64,000 bases of DNA, from the NCBI RefSeq assembly GCF_900142965.1, contig NZ_FRCQ01000027.1, positions 42,642 to 106,641 on the forward strand, written 5' to 3'. The position numbers and the translations under genes were made by a program. Positions 27,790-37,165 of the stretch are shown piece by piece (within the stretch, counting starts at the first letter, position 1; the number at the start of each line of letters is the position of its first letter). Below the pieces are notes generated by a model, which did not search any database, had not been told where the DNA came from, and saw only the letters and a program-made list of their open reading frames with translations. The DNA is from Rhizobacter sp. OV335. Lineage in GTDB: Bacteria; Pseudomonadota; Gammaproteobacteria; Burkholderiales; Burkholderiaceae_C.

Positions 27790-29118
27790 ATGAGCTTCCT
27801 GAGCGCCGACAGCGATCTCACCCGCCACTCGTACTACGCCGCGACCGTGCAGCGGACGCAGGGCTTTCCCACGCTGTCGTCATCGCTCGAATGCGATGTC
27901 GCCATCGTCGGTGGCGGACTCGCAGGGCTCTCGGCGGCGATCGAGCTGGCCGACCGGGGCTACCGCGTCGCGTTGCTCGAAGCTCGCGAAGTCGGCTGGG
28001 GTGCCTCGGGCCGCAACGGCGGCCAGGCCATCGCCGGGCTCGCCTGCGACCAGACGGTGATCGAGGACCAGCTCGGCCTGGCCGAATCGCGCCGCGTGTG
28101 GGCGATGACGCTCGAAGCACTCGACCTGATCCACGAACGCTGCCGGCGCTTCTCGATCGACTGCGACTGGCAGGCGGGCTACCTGAGCGTGGCCGTCAAT
28201 GCCCGCAAAGCGCGCGAGCTGCACGACTGGCACGTGCTGATGCGCGAGCGCTACGACCACGACACCACCTGGATCGCGCCGGCCGAGCTGCCGCGGTGGA
28301 TCGCGAGCCCGCGTTTCCACAGCGGCGCGCACGACGCGCGCTCGGGCCACCTGCATCCGCTGAAGTACAGCCTCGGTCTCGCGCGTGCGGCGGCGGGCGT
28401 CGGCGTGCAGCTGTTCGAGCGATCGCCGGTCACGTCGATCACGCCCGGTGCCACGGTGCGCCTGGCCACGCCGCAGGGCGAGCTTCGTGCGAAGCACGTG
28501 CTGCTCGCCGGCAACGTCTACCTGCAAGGCCTCGCGCCGCAACTCGAACGCCGCATCATGCCGGTCGGCACCTACATCGTCGCCTCGCAGCCGATCGATC
28601 CCGAACTCGCGCGCTCGCTGATCCCGTCGCAGTCCGCGGTATGCGACACCAACTTCGTGCTCGACTACTTCCGCCCGACGCCCGACCACCGCATGCTGTA
28701 CGGCGGGCGCGTCAGCTACAGCACCAGCACGCCGATCAACCTCGCGGCCAGCATGCAGCGCCGCATGGCGCGCACCTTCCCCCAGCTGAAGGACACCGCG
28801 GTCGAGTTCTCGTGGGGCGGCTTCGTCGACATCAGCATGAACCGCGCGCCCGATTTCGGGCGCCTGCCCACCGAGGGTGCAGGCGCAGGCGCGAAACCGC
28901 ACCACGACAACATCTACTACCTGCAAGGTTTCTCCGGCCACGGGCTTGCGTTGACCGGCCTCGCCGGCAAGCTGGTCGCCGAGGCGATCGACGGCCACGC
29001 GGCCCGCTTCGACACCTTCGCGAAGCTGCGCCACCGCCCGTTCCCCGGCGGCCCGCTGCTGCGCACGCCGGCCCTGGTGATGGGCATGGCGTACTACAGG
29101 CTGAGGGACATGCTGTGA
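27790..29118 (+). CDS. puuB: Gamma-glutamylputrescine oxidase-like FAD oxidoreductase
   Basis: A protein of 442 aa (DAO family). It opens with TRHSYYAATVQRTQGFPTL, as PuuB homologues do. CDVAIVGGGLAGLSAAIELADRG is the FAD fold, GWGASGRNGGQ the conserved flavin loop, and GFSGHGLALTGLAGKL the C-terminal flavin contact. PuuB oxidises gamma-glutamylputrescine to gamma-glutamyl-gamma-aminobutyraldehyde. It lies between the omega-aminotransferase and the PuuD homologue, matching step two of the Puu pathway. A more general glycine/D-amino-acid-oxidase role is possible but less likely in this context. Confidence 0.88.
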   Translation: MSFLSADSDLTRHSYYAATVQRTQGFPTLSSSLECDVAIVGGGLAGLSAAIELADRGYRVALLEAREVGWGASGRNGGQAIAGLACDQTVIEDQLGLAESRRVWAMTLEALDLIHERCRRFSIDCDWQAGYLSVAVNARKARELHDWHVLMRERYDHDTTWIAPAELPRWIASPRFHSGAHDARSGHLHPLKYSLGLARAAAGVGVQLFERSPVTSITPGATVRLATPQGELRAKHVLLAGNVYLQGLAPQLERRIMPVGTYIVASQPIDPELARSLIPSQSAVCDTNFVLDYFRPTPDHRMLYGGRVSYSTSTPINLAASMQRRMARTFPQLKDTAVEFSWGGFVDISMNRAPDFGRLPTEGAGAGAKPHHDNIYYLQGFSGHGLALTGLAGKLVAEAIDGHAARFDTFAKLRHRPFPGGPLLRTPALVMGMAYYRLRDML

Positions 29119-29239
29119 GGTGCCTGCCGATTGACTTTGCATCCCGTGCGGGCACACTCATTGCTCCACTTCTGCTGTCTCTTGCGTTGCCAGTAAGCCC
29201 AGTGCGCTCCCGCTCAACAAGCGGCGCGCAGCAAGCCCA

Positions 29240-30028
29240 ATGAAAACACCCAACAAGCCGGTCGTCCTGATCCCCGCGTGCAACCGACTCGTCGGCCTGC
29301 ATCCCTTCCACATCGCCGGCAAGAAATACATCGACGCGGTGCGCCTGGCCGGCTGCCTGCCGCTGGTCGTGCCCTCCTCCACCGCGGCCGAGATCGACGA
29401 GCTGCTCGACGTCGCCGATGGCGTGCTGCTCACCGGCTCGCCGTCGAACGTGCACCCCAGCCACTTCGGCGAAGAGGTGCACGACCCGTCCCTCCCGCTC
29501 GACCCCGACCGCGACGACTGGACGCTGCCGATGATCCCGCGCGCACTCGCACGTGGCATCCCGCTGTTCGCGATCTGCCGCGGCTTCCAGGAGGCCAACG
29601 TCGCGCTCGGCGGCTCGCTGTACCAGGCGGTGCAGGAGGTGCCCGGCCAGCGCGACCACCGCGGCGCGCCGCATTTGAAGGATGCGCCGCCCGAGGTGGT
29701 CTACGACTTCGCGCACGAGGTCACCGTGGTGCCCGGCGGCACGCTCGCCGGCATCGTCGAGAAGCCCTCGTTCCAGGTGAACTCGGTGCACGGCCAGGGC
29801 GTCAACAAGCTCGCACCGGGGTTGCGCGTCGAGGCGCGCGCGCCCGATGGCCTGGTCGAGGCCTTCTCGATGGCCGAGGCCAAGTCCTTCAACCTCTGCG
29901 TGCAGTGGCACCCCGAATGGCGGGCCGCGCAGAACCCGATCTCGCTGCGCCTGTTCAAGGCCTTCGGCGCCGCCTGCCAGTCGTTCCGCGATCGCCACCG
30001 GGAGCCGCACCGCGACCCGGACCGTTAG
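29240..30028 (+). CDS. puuD: Gamma-glutamyl-gamma-aminobutyrate hydrolase (class I glutamine amidotransferase-like)
   Basis: A protein of 262 aa of the peptidase C26 fold, with nucleophile Cys in FAICRGFQEANVALGGSLYQ and catalytic His in QWHPEW. GVLLTGSPSNVHPSHFGEE and VNSVHGQGVNKLAPGL are PuuD-type segments. It frees GABA and glutamate from gamma-glutamyl-GABA. A TTGACT at 29131 in the 121-bp gap before it may be a -35 box, but no good -10 follows at the right distance. The ribosome-binding site is weak. It fits between puuB and puuA. Confidence 0.93.
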   Translation: MKTPNKPVVLIPACNRLVGLHPFHIAGKKYIDAVRLAGCLPLVVPSSTAAEIDELLDVADGVLLTGSPSNVHPSHFGEEVHDPSLPLDPDRDDWTLPMIPRALARGIPLFAICRGFQEANVALGGSLYQAVQEVPGQRDHRGAPHLKDAPPEVVYDFAHEVTVVPGGTLAGIVEKPSFQVNSVHGQGVNKLAPGLRVEARAPDGLVEAFSMAEAKSFNLCVQWHPEWRAAQNPISLRLFKAFGAACQSFRDRHREPHRDPDR

Positions 30029-30107
30029 GTGCGTTCCACCCTGCCCTGACGCTCGACCCAACCGCCGTCAATCCCGACGGCGGCCAACGAAACCAACAGG
30101 TGATCCC

Positions 30108-31475
30108 ATGGTGGACAAGAACAACTTCAATTTCAGCGACCTCGAGCAGTGGCTCAATGATCGCCGCGTGACCGAGATCGAGTGCCTGGTGCCTGACCTC
30201 ACCGGCGTGGCCCGCGGCAAGATCCTGCCGCGCGAGAAATTCACCGAAGACCGCGGCATGCGGCTGCCGGAGGCCATCGTCGCGATCGGCGTCACCGGTG
30301 AGTTCCCCGAGGAAGGCCCGTACTACGACGTGATCCACGCGACCGACCGCGACATGCACCTGCGCCCGGACCCGAGCACGGTGCGCATCGTGCCGTGGGC
30401 GGTCGACCCGACCGCGCAGGTCATCCACGACTGCTTCGACCGCGACGGCAAGATGATCCCGTACGCGCCGCGCTCGGTGCTGCGCAACATCTGCGACCTG
30501 TACGCCGCCGAGGGCTGGGACCCGGTGGTCGCGCCCGAGCTGGAGTTCTACCTGATCGAGCGCAGCACCGACCCGAACCAGCCGCTGCGCCCGCCCAAGG
30601 GCCGCAGCGGCCGGGCCGAGACCTCGCGCCAGGCTTATTCGATCGACGCGGTGAACGAGTTCGACCCGCTGTTCGAGGACATCTACGCCTACTGCGAGCA
30701 GATGGAGCTGAACGTCGACACGCTGATCCACGAGGTGGGCGCGGGCCAGATGGAGATCAACTTCTTCCACGACCACCCGCTGGGCCTGGCCGACGAGGTG
30801 TTCTTCTTCAAGCGCACGATCCGCGAGGCCGCGCTGCGCCACGAGATGTACGCCACCTTCATGGCCAAGCCGATGGCCAACGAGCCGGGCAGCGCGATGC
30901 ACGTGCACCAGAGCATCGTCAGCAAGCTGACCGGCAAGAACATCTTCAGCAACGAGGACGGCTCGCCGTCGAAGGAATTCTTCTGGTACATCGGCGGGCT
31001 GCAGAAGTACACGCCGGCGGCGATGGCGCTGTTCGCGCCCTACGTCAACTCGTACCGCAGGCTCGCGCGCTCGACCGCGGCGCCGATCAACATCCAGTGG
31101 GGCACCGACAACCGCACGGTGGGCATCCGCTCGCCGGTGGCGACGCCGGCGGCGCGCCGCGTCGAGAACCGCGTGATCGGTGCCGACGCGAACCCGTACG
31201 TGGCGCTCGCGGCGACGCTGGCCTGCGGCTACCTCGGCATCAAGAACAGGATCGAGCCGGCGGCCGAGTGCAAGGGCGACGCCTACCTGTCGGAGTACCA
31301 GCTGCCGCGCTCGCTGAGCGAGGCGCTGGGCTGGCTCGCGGACGAGAAGGACCTGCACGACGTGCTGGGCAAGCCGTTCATCACCGTCTACTCCGAGATC
31401 AAGGAGATCGAGCACGACGAGTTCATGAAGGTGATCTCGCCGTGGGAGCGCGAGCACCTTCTCCTCCATGTCTGA
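30108..31475 (+). CDS. puuA: Gamma-glutamylputrescine synthetase (glutamine synthetase family)
   Basis: A protein of 455 aa with the PuuA opening DLEQWLNDRRVTEIECLVPDLTGVARGKILP. The ATP/metal motifs include VVAPELEFYLIE, EVGAGQMEINFFH, GSAMHVHQSI, and NIQWGTDNRTVGIR with the active-site Arg residues. It joins glutamate to putrescine with ATP, the first step of the Puu pathway. The start at ATG 30108 lies after the cross-frame shadow upstream. It is followed 13 bp later by the SpuC-like aminotransferase. Confidence 0.92.
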   Translation: MVDKNNFNFSDLEQWLNDRRVTEIECLVPDLTGVARGKILPREKFTEDRGMRLPEAIVAIGVTGEFPEEGPYYDVIHATDRDMHLRPDPSTVRIVPWAVDPTAQVIHDCFDRDGKMIPYAPRSVLRNICDLYAAEGWDPVVAPELEFYLIERSTDPNQPLRPPKGRSGRAETSRQAYSIDAVNEFDPLFEDIYAYCEQMELNVDTLIHEVGAGQMEINFFHDHPLGLADEVFFFKRTIREAALRHEMYATFMAKPMANEPGSAMHVHQSIVSKLTGKNIFSNEDGSPSKEFFWYIGGLQKYTPAAMALFAPYVNSYRRLARSTAAPINIQWGTDNRTVGIRSPVATPAARRVENRVIGADANPYVALAATLACGYLGIKNRIEPAAECKGDAYLSEYQLPRSLSEALGWLADEKDLHDVLGKPFITVYSEIKEIEHDEFMKVISPWEREHLLLHV

Positions 31476-31488
31476 CCGGGAGATCCCG

Positions 31489-32871
31489 ATGAGCACCACG
31501 CAACGCAGCACCCAGGAATGGCAGGCCGCCGACGCGGCGCACTACCTGCATCCGTTCACCGACTACAAATCGCTCGCGGCCAAGGGCTCGCGCATCATCA
31601 CCAAGGCCGACAACATCTACCTGTGGGACAGCGAGGGGAACAAGATCCTCGACGCGATGTCCGGCCTGTGGTGCGTCAACGTCGGCTACGGCCGGCAGGA
31701 GCTGATCGATGCTGCCACCGCGCAGCTGAAGCAGTTGCCGTTCTACAACTCGTTCTTCCAGACCGCGACCCCGCCGGCGATCGAGCTGGCCGAGCTGCTG
31801 GCGCAGGTGACGCCGCCGCAGTTCAAGCACGTGTTCTTCAGCGGCTCGGGCTCCGAGGGCAACGACACCGTGGTGCGCATGGTGCGCCGCTACTGGGACG
31901 TGCTCGGCCAGCCCGAGCGCACGGTGATCATCAGCCGCAACAACGCGTACCACGGCTCGACGATGGCCGGCGCCTCGCTCGGCGGCATGAGCGGCATGCA
32001 TGCGCAGGGCGGGTTGCCGATTCCCGGCATCGTGCACATCGAGCAGCCGTTCTGGTTCGAGAACGGCCAAGGCATGAACCGCGAGACCTTCGGCGTGCGC
32101 GCGGCCGACTGGCTCGAAGCGAAGATCCTCGAGGTGGGCGCCGACAAGGTGGCCGCCTTCATCGGCGAGCCGGTGCAAGGCGCGGGCGGCGTGATCGTGC
32201 CCCCGTCGAGCTACTGGCCGGCGATCCAGCGCATCTGCGACAAGCACGGCATTCTCGTCGTGTCCGACGAGGTCATCACCGGCTTCGGGCGCACCGGCCG
32301 CTGGTTCGGCTGCGAGACCATGGGCTTCAAGCCCGACCTGATGACCTTCGCGAAGGGCGTGAGCTCGGGCTACATCCCGCTCGGCGGCGTGATGGTCGGC
32401 GACCGCATCGCGAAGGTGCTGATCGAGCAAGGCGGCGAGTTCAACCACGGCTACACCTACTCCGGGCACCCGGTGGCCTGCGCGGTGGCGCTGGCCAACA
32501 TCCGGCTGATCCAGCGCGAGGGGCTGGTCGACCGCGTGCGCGACGAACTCGGCCCGCATCTTGCAGCGCGTTTTGCCGAACTCGGCGAGCACCCGCTGGT
32601 GGGCGAGGCGCAGACCTGCGGAATGATGGGCGCGCTGCAACTGGTCAAGGACAAGGCGTCGAACCGCGTGTTCGACAGCGCGCTCGAAGTGGGCATGGTG
32701 TGCCGCGGCCACTGCTTTGGCAACGGGCTGATCATGCGCGCCGTCGGCGACCGGATGATCGTCGCACCGCCGCTGGTGATGACGATCGCGCAGCTCGACG
32801 AGATGGTCGCGCTGATCCGCAAGTGCCTCGACCTCACGCTCGCCGACGTCAAGCAGCGCGGCTGGATCTGA
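31489..32871 (+). CDS. spuC: Putrescine--pyruvate aminotransferase (SpuC type, class III)
   Basis: The product is 460 aa; ATG 31489 has GGGAG 6-7 nt upstream, better than an ATG at 31468. Features are HYLHPFTDYKSLAAKGSRII, GLWCVNVGYGR, FFSGSGSEGNDT, VVSDEVITGFGRTGRWFG and FAKGVSSGYIPLGGV with the PLP Lys. SpuC converts putrescine directly to 4-aminobutyraldehyde with pyruvate, a route parallel to gamma-glutamylation and well known in Pseudomonas. It lies between puuA and the transporter genes, so both routes are encoded together. Confidence 0.92.
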   Translation: MSTTQRSTQEWQAADAAHYLHPFTDYKSLAAKGSRIITKADNIYLWDSEGNKILDAMSGLWCVNVGYGRQELIDAATAQLKQLPFYNSFFQTATPPAIELAELLAQVTPPQFKHVFFSGSGSEGNDTVVRMVRRYWDVLGQPERTVIISRNNAYHGSTMAGASLGGMSGMHAQGGLPIPGIVHIEQPFWFENGQGMNRETFGVRAADWLEAKILEVGADKVAAFIGEPVQGAGGVIVPPSSYWPAIQRICDKHGILVVSDEVITGFGRTGRWFGCETMGFKPDLMTFAKGVSSGYIPLGGVMVGDRIAKVLIEQGGEFNHGYTYSGHPVACAVALANIRLIQREGLVDRVRDELGPHLAARFAELGEHPLVGEAQTCGMMGALQLVKDKASNRVFDSALEVGMVCRGHCFGNGLIMRAVGDRMIVAPPLVMTIAQLDEMVALIRKCLDLTLADVKQRGWI

Positions 32872-32911
32872 TTTTCACGTTCCGACTTTTCTCAACATGA
32901 AGGACATGACC

Positions 32912-34018
32912 ATGAAGCAGGTGTTCGGTGCATTGGGATGTGCTGTGGCTGCAATGCTGTGGGGTACGCAGGCCTTCGCGCAGGAGGAAGAAAAGGTCCT
33001 GAACATCTACAACTGGTCCGACTACATCGCCGAGGACACGCTGGCCAACTTCGAGAAGGAGACCGGCATCAAGGTGCGCTACGACAATTTCGACAACAAC
33101 GAGATCGTCCACGCGAAGCTGGTCGCCGGCAAGAGCGGCTACGACGTGGTGGTGCCTTCGTCGTACTGGGCCAAGCTGCAGGCCGATGGCGGGCTGTTGC
33201 GCAAGCTCGACAAGGCCCAGCTGCCCAACCTGAAGAACCTCGACCCGCAGATCCAGGCGACGCTCGCCAAGCTCGACCCGGGCAACGACTACATGGTGAA
33301 CTGGCTGTGGGGCTACACCACGGTGGGCATCAACGTCGACAAGGTGAAGGCCGCGCTGGGCAGCCTGCCGATGCCCGACAACGCCTGGGACCTGGTCTTC
33401 AAGCCCGAATACGTGAGCAAGCTCAAGTCGTGCGGCGTGTCCTTCCTCGATTCGCCGACCGACGTGGTGCCGGCCGCGATGCACTACCTGGGCAAGGCCG
33501 CCTTCTCGCGCAACGCGGGCGACTACCAGGCGGTGCCGGAACTGCTGAAGAAGATCCGCCCGTCGGTGACCTTGTTCAGCTCGTCGGGCTACATCAACGA
33601 CATGGCCAATGGCTCGATCTGCGTGGCGCTGGGCTGGTCGGGCGACATCAACATCGCGCGCCAGCGTGCGATCGACAGCAAGAGCGGGCAGAAGATCGAG
33701 GCGCTGATCCCGAAGACCGGCGGCGTGCTGTTCTTCGACACGATGGTGATCCCGGCCGATGCGCCGCACCCGGGCAACGCGCACAAGTTCATCAACTACA
33801 TCATGAAGCCCGAGGTCGACGCGAGCCTGACCAACAAGGTGTTCTACGCCAACCCGAACAAGGAATCGCGCAAGTTCATCAAGCCCGAGATCGCGAACAA
33901 CCCGACGGTGTTCCCGAGCGATGCCGAGATGCAGAAGATGGCGCTGCCCGACGCGGTGACCAATGACATCCGGCGAACCATGACGCGGATCTACACCAGC
34001 TTCAAGACCGGCGTCTGA
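32912..34018 (+). CDS. potF: Putrescine ABC transporter periplasmic binding protein
   Basis: I place the start at ATG 32912, where AAGGA lies 7 nt upstream and the protein begins with a clean signal peptide (MKQVFGALGCAVAAMLWGTQ, cleavage near AFA). An ATG at 32897 gives five more residues. The mature protein carries VLNIYNWSDYIAEDTLANFEK and SGYDVVVPSSYW, the hallmark of PotF/SpuD polyamine receptors. It delivers putrescine to the PotGHI membrane complex. It is 40 bp after spuC and 11 bp before the ATPase gene. Confidence 0.95.
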   Translation: MKQVFGALGCAVAAMLWGTQAFAQEEEKVLNIYNWSDYIAEDTLANFEKETGIKVRYDNFDNNEIVHAKLVAGKSGYDVVVPSSYWAKLQADGGLLRKLDKAQLPNLKNLDPQIQATLAKLDPGNDYMVNWLWGYTTVGINVDKVKAALGSLPMPDNAWDLVFKPEYVSKLKSCGVSFLDSPTDVVPAAMHYLGKAAFSRNAGDYQAVPELLKKIRPSVTLFSSSGYINDMANGSICVALGWSGDINIARQRAIDSKSGQKIEALIPKTGGVLFFDTMVIPADAPHPGNAHKFINYIMKPEVDASLTNKVFYANPNKESRKFIKPEIANNPTVFPSDAEMQKMALPDAVTNDIRRTMTRIYTSFKTGV

Positions 34019-34029
34019 TCGGAGCGGCG

Positions 34030-35139
34030 ATGACCAGCACACCGCAAGCCGGTTTCCTGCGCATCGACGACGTGGTGAAGGATTTCGGCGGCGGTGCCGT
34101 CGCGGTCAACCACGTCAGCGTCGACATTGCCAAGGGCGAGATCTTCGCGCTGCTGGGCTCATCCGGCTGCGGCAAGACGACGCTGTTGCGCATGCTGGCC
34201 GGCTTCGAGACGCCGACCTCGGGGCGCATCGTGCTCGACGGCAAGGACCTCGCGGGCCTGCCGCCGTATGCGCGGCCGTTGAACATGATGTTCCAGTCGT
34301 ACGCGTTGTTCCCGCACCTGACGGTGTGGGACAACATCGCCTTCGGCCTGCGGCGCGACAAGCTGCCGGCGGCCGAGGTCGCCGCCCGCGTGGAGACGAT
34401 GCTGAAGCTGGTGCAGCTCGGCAAGTACGGCAAGCGCAAGCCGCACCAGCTGTCGGGCGGCCAGCAGCAGCGGGTGGCGCTGGCGCGCAGCCTGGCGAAG
34501 AAGCCGCAGTTGTTGTTGCTCGACGAACCGCTGGGCGCGCTCGACAAGAAGCTGCGCGAGGAAACGCAGATCGAGCTGGTGAACATCATCGAAGAGGTCG
34601 GCGTGACCTGCGTGATGGTGACGCACGACCAGGAAGAGGCGATGACGATGGCGTCGCGGATCGCGGTGATGAGCGAGGGGCGTTTCCTGCAGGTGGGCGC
34701 CCCGGCCGACATCTACGAGACGCCGGCCACGCGCTTCGTGGCCGACTTCATCGGCAACGTGAACCTGATGGACGGCGCGGTGACGGTCGACCAGCCCGAC
34801 CACGTGGTGATCAGCTGCGCCGATTGCACGCACTACGTGGGGCACGGCATCACCGGCACCGAGGGCATGGAGGTGACGGTGGCGTTGCGGCCCGAGAAGA
34901 TCCAGCTCTCGCGGGACGCACCGGCTGGCGAGCACGGGCCGCACAACCGGACCCGTGGCAAGGTGAAGAACCTCGCGTACTTCGGCAGCTTCACGGTCTT
35001 TCACATCCAGTTGCCGAGCGGGGCGATGCTGAAAGTCAGCCAGAACAACTCCGAGCGGCATCGGGATGACGTGATCACCTGGGACGACGAAGTCTGGGCG
35101 CATTGGTCTCCGTCTGCTCACGTGGTGTTGACGCAATGA
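34030..35139 (+). CDS. potG: Polyamine ABC transporter ATP-binding protein
   Basis: A protein of 369 aa. Walker A is GSSGCGKTT, the signature is QLSGGQQQRVALARSL, and Walker B is LLLLDEPLGALDKKLR, with the switch His in MVTHDQEEA. A C-terminal TOBE-type domain (about residues 280-369) is typical of PotA/PotG. It powers polyamine import at the inner membrane. GGAG precedes the ATG by 5 nt. It is followed by a 223-bp gap carrying an interspersed repeat before the permease genes, unusual inside an ABC operon. Confidence 0.95.
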   Translation: MTSTPQAGFLRIDDVVKDFGGGAVAVNHVSVDIAKGEIFALLGSSGCGKTTLLRMLAGFETPTSGRIVLDGKDLAGLPPYARPLNMMFQSYALFPHLTVWDNIAFGLRRDKLPAAEVAARVETMLKLVQLGKYGKRKPHQLSGGQQQRVALARSLAKKPQLLLLDEPLGALDKKLREETQIELVNIIEEVGVTCVMVTHDQEEAMTMASRIAVMSEGRFLQVGAPADIYETPATRFVADFIGNVNLMDGAVTVDQPDHVVISCADCTHYVGHGITGTEGMEVTVALRPEKIQLSRDAPAGEHGPHNRTRGKVKNLAYFGSFTVFHIQLPSGAMLKVSQNNSERHRDDVITWDDEVWAHWSPSAHVVLTQ

Positions 35140-35151
35140 CAGCCCACCCGC

Positions 35152-35250
35152 ACCCCGTTCACCCTGAGCCTGTCGAAGGGCCTGCACTCGCGGCACGAGG
35201 GCTTCGACAAGCTCAGCCCGACCCTTCGACAAGCTCAGGGCGAACGGGGT
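35152..35250. repeat. REP-like inverted repeat element inside the polyamine operon
   Basis: Two 29-nt arms at 35152-35180 and 35222-35250 are inverted and match at 27 of 29 positions. Each contains the core CTTCGACA(A/G)GCTCAGGG. A third partial copy (CTTCGACAAGCTCAG) lies at 35202-35216. This sequence type is a widespread intergenic repeat in Burkholderiales genomes. Here it fills most of the potG-potH gap, where it may fold as a hairpin in the mRNA and change the relative expression of the ATPase and permeases. The arms do not resemble IS ends with a transposase. Confidence 0.85.
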
Positions 35251-35362
35251 TTCTTTGCACCCGCCCGCGCCTCTGCAAAACCAGCGTGCCATTTCGTCGA
35301 ATCCTTCTCCTGACACTCTCCGCCCGCAACGCCATGCGCGCGCAGCAAGAAGGAGCGAATCA

Positions 35363-36280
35363 ATGAAGGCTCCAACCTGGTGGAGAGGAAGAAGCGCCGT
35401 CATCGGCATCCCCTACGCGTGGCTGTTGCTGTTCTTCCTCGCCCCGTTCCTGATCGTGCTGAAGTACAGCCTGTCGGAGATGGGCGCCGTGACCCCCAAC
35501 GACCTGACGAGCGTGGTCGACGGGGCGCTGAAGATCACCCTCAAGTTCGCCAACTACACCTTTCTCGCGAGCGACAAGCTCTACGTCACCGCCTACTGGT
35601 CCAGCGTCAAGTTCGCGTTCGTCACCACCGTGCTGTGCCTGGCGATCGGCTACCCCTTCGCGTACTTCATGGCCCGCGCGAAGCCGAGCCTGCAACCCGC
35701 CCTGCTGATGCTGGTGATGTTGCCGTTCTGGACCTCGTTCCTGCTGCGCGTCTACGCCTGGAAAGGCCTGCTCGAGGAAGGCGGCTGGGTGCATCGCGTC
35801 GTCGTCGGGCTCGGCATCGACCAGCTGCTGGTGCGCGCCGACATGATCGAGGTCGCCGGCAAGCTGATGAACACGCCCTTCTCGCTCGTGATCGGCATGA
35901 CCTACACCTACCTGCCCTTCATGATCCTGCCCCTCTACGCGAACCTCGCGAAGATGGACCTGCGCCTGCTCGAAGCTGCGGCCGACCTCGGCGCCACGCC
36001 GTGGCAGGCGTTCTGGCGCATCACCGTGCCGCTCTCCAAGGCCGGCATCATCGCCGGCTCGATGCTGGTGTTCATCCCGTGCATCGGCGAGTTCGTCACC
36101 CCCGAACTGCTGGGCGGGCCGCGCACGCTGATGATCGGCCGCGTGCTGTGGGACGAGTTCTTCAGCAACAACGACTGGACCATGGCCTCCACCGTCGCCG
36201 TCGTGCTGGTGCTGCTGATCGTGTTCCCGCTGGCGCTCTTCAACAAGTACCAGGTCGAAAGCCAGGAGCGCAGGCGATGA
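35363..36280 (+). CDS. potH: Polyamine ABC transporter permease (PotB/PotH family)
   Basis: The product is 305 aa from ATG 35363 behind AAGGAG. It has six hydrophobic segments (YAWLLLFFLAPFLIVLKYSL first) and the binding-protein-dependent permease EAA loop in LEAAADLGATPWQAFWRITVPL. It forms half of the channel for polyamine import. Its stop overlaps the potI start as ATGA. The gene is separated from potG by the REP-like element, yet the strong ribosome-binding site and gene order leave little doubt about its role. Confidence 0.95.
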   Translation: MKAPTWWRGRSAVIGIPYAWLLLFFLAPFLIVLKYSLSEMGAVTPNDLTSVVDGALKITLKFANYTFLASDKLYVTAYWSSVKFAFVTTVLCLAIGYPFAYFMARAKPSLQPALLMLVMLPFWTSFLLRVYAWKGLLEEGGWVHRVVVGLGIDQLLVRADMIEVAGKLMNTPFSLVIGMTYTYLPFMILPLYANLAKMDLRLLEAAADLGATPWQAFWRITVPLSKAGIIAGSMLVFIPCIGEFVTPELLGGPRTLMIGRVLWDEFFSNNDWTMASTVAVVLVLLIVFPLALFNKYQVESQERRR

Positions 36281-37125
36281 GCGGCACCGTGCACCCCAAG
36301 GCCGCCTGGTTCGGCCGCGCCTGGCTGGTCGGCGGCTTCCTGTTCCTCTACCTGCCCATCGTCACGCTGGTCATCTACTCGTTCAACGCGTCCTCGTTGC
36401 CCACCGTCTGGGGCGGCTTCACGCTCGACTGGTACGTCAAGCTGGCCGGCGACCGCGAGATGCTGTCGGGCCTGTGGCTCTCGCTGAAGATCGCCTTCCT
36501 CAGCGCCTGCGGCTCGGTGCTGCTCGGCACGCTGGCCGCCTTCTCGCTGGTGAAGTACCGGCGCTTCGCCGGCCGCACGCTGTTCAACGGCCTCGTCAAC
36601 GCGCCGCTGGTGATGCCCGAGGTGATCTGCGGCCTGTCGCTGCTGCTGATGCTGGTGTCGGTGCAGAAGGCCATCGGCTTCCCCGAGCGCGGGCTGATGA
36701 CGATCTGGCTCGGCCACCTGCTGCTCGGCATCTCGTATGCCACCGTCGTCGTGCAGGCCCGCCTGCAGGACCTGAACCCGTCGCTCGAAGAAGCGGCCAT
36801 GGACCTGGGCGCCCGGCCCTGGCAGGTGTTCACGCTGGTCACGCTGCCGATGATCGGCCAGGCGCTGGCCTCGGCCTGGCTGCTCACCTTCAGCCTGTCG
36901 CTCGACGACGTGGTGGTCTCGGCCTTCCTGTCCGGCCCGGGCGCCACGACCATGCCGCTGGTGATCTTCTCGCGCGCCCGCCTCGGCCTGAACCCGAGCG
37001 TCAACGCGGTCGCGACCGTGATCATCGTGATCGTCGCGGTGTGCGTGGCCGCGGCCAGCCTCTACATCGCACGCGCCGAACGAAAGCGCATCGAGGAAAT
37101 GAACGCGGCGCAGCGTGGCGCCTGA
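36277..37125 (+). CDS. potI: Polyamine ABC transporter permease (PotC/PotI family)
   Basis: A protein of 282 aa with six predicted membrane segments (LVGGFLFLYLPIVTLVIYSF first) and the EAA loop LEEAAMDLGARPWQVFTLVTLP. DDVVVSAFLSGPGATTMPLVIFS is the conserved PotC region. It pairs with PotH to form the translocation channel. It is translationally coupled to potH (ATGA) and ends 40 bp before the DUF3138 porin gene, which has its own strong ribosome-binding site. Confidence 0.95.
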   Translation: MSGTVHPKAAWFGRAWLVGGFLFLYLPIVTLVIYSFNASSLPTVWGGFTLDWYVKLAGDREMLSGLWLSLKIAFLSACGSVLLGTLAAFSLVKYRRFAGRTLFNGLVNAPLVMPEVICGLSLLLMLVSVQKAIGFPERGLMTIWLGHLLLGISYATVVVQARLQDLNPSLEEAAMDLGARPWQVFTLVTLPMIGQALASAWLLTFSLSLDDVVVSAFLSGPGATTMPLVIFSRARLGLNPSVNAVATVIIVIVAVCVAAASLYIARAERKRIEEMNAAQRGA

Positions 37126-37165
37126 CTCCAGAACAACCCCGAATCCAACCCCGAGGAGAAAACCG

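Noticed and set aside
29131..29160. A promoter for puuD based on TTGACT
   Set aside because: No -10 with more than three matches occurs at 16-18 bp, so it was only mentioned under puuD.
35152..35250. Terminal inverted repeats of an insertion sequence
   Set aside because: Only about 40 bp lie between the arms and there is no transposase; it fits a short interspersed repeat.
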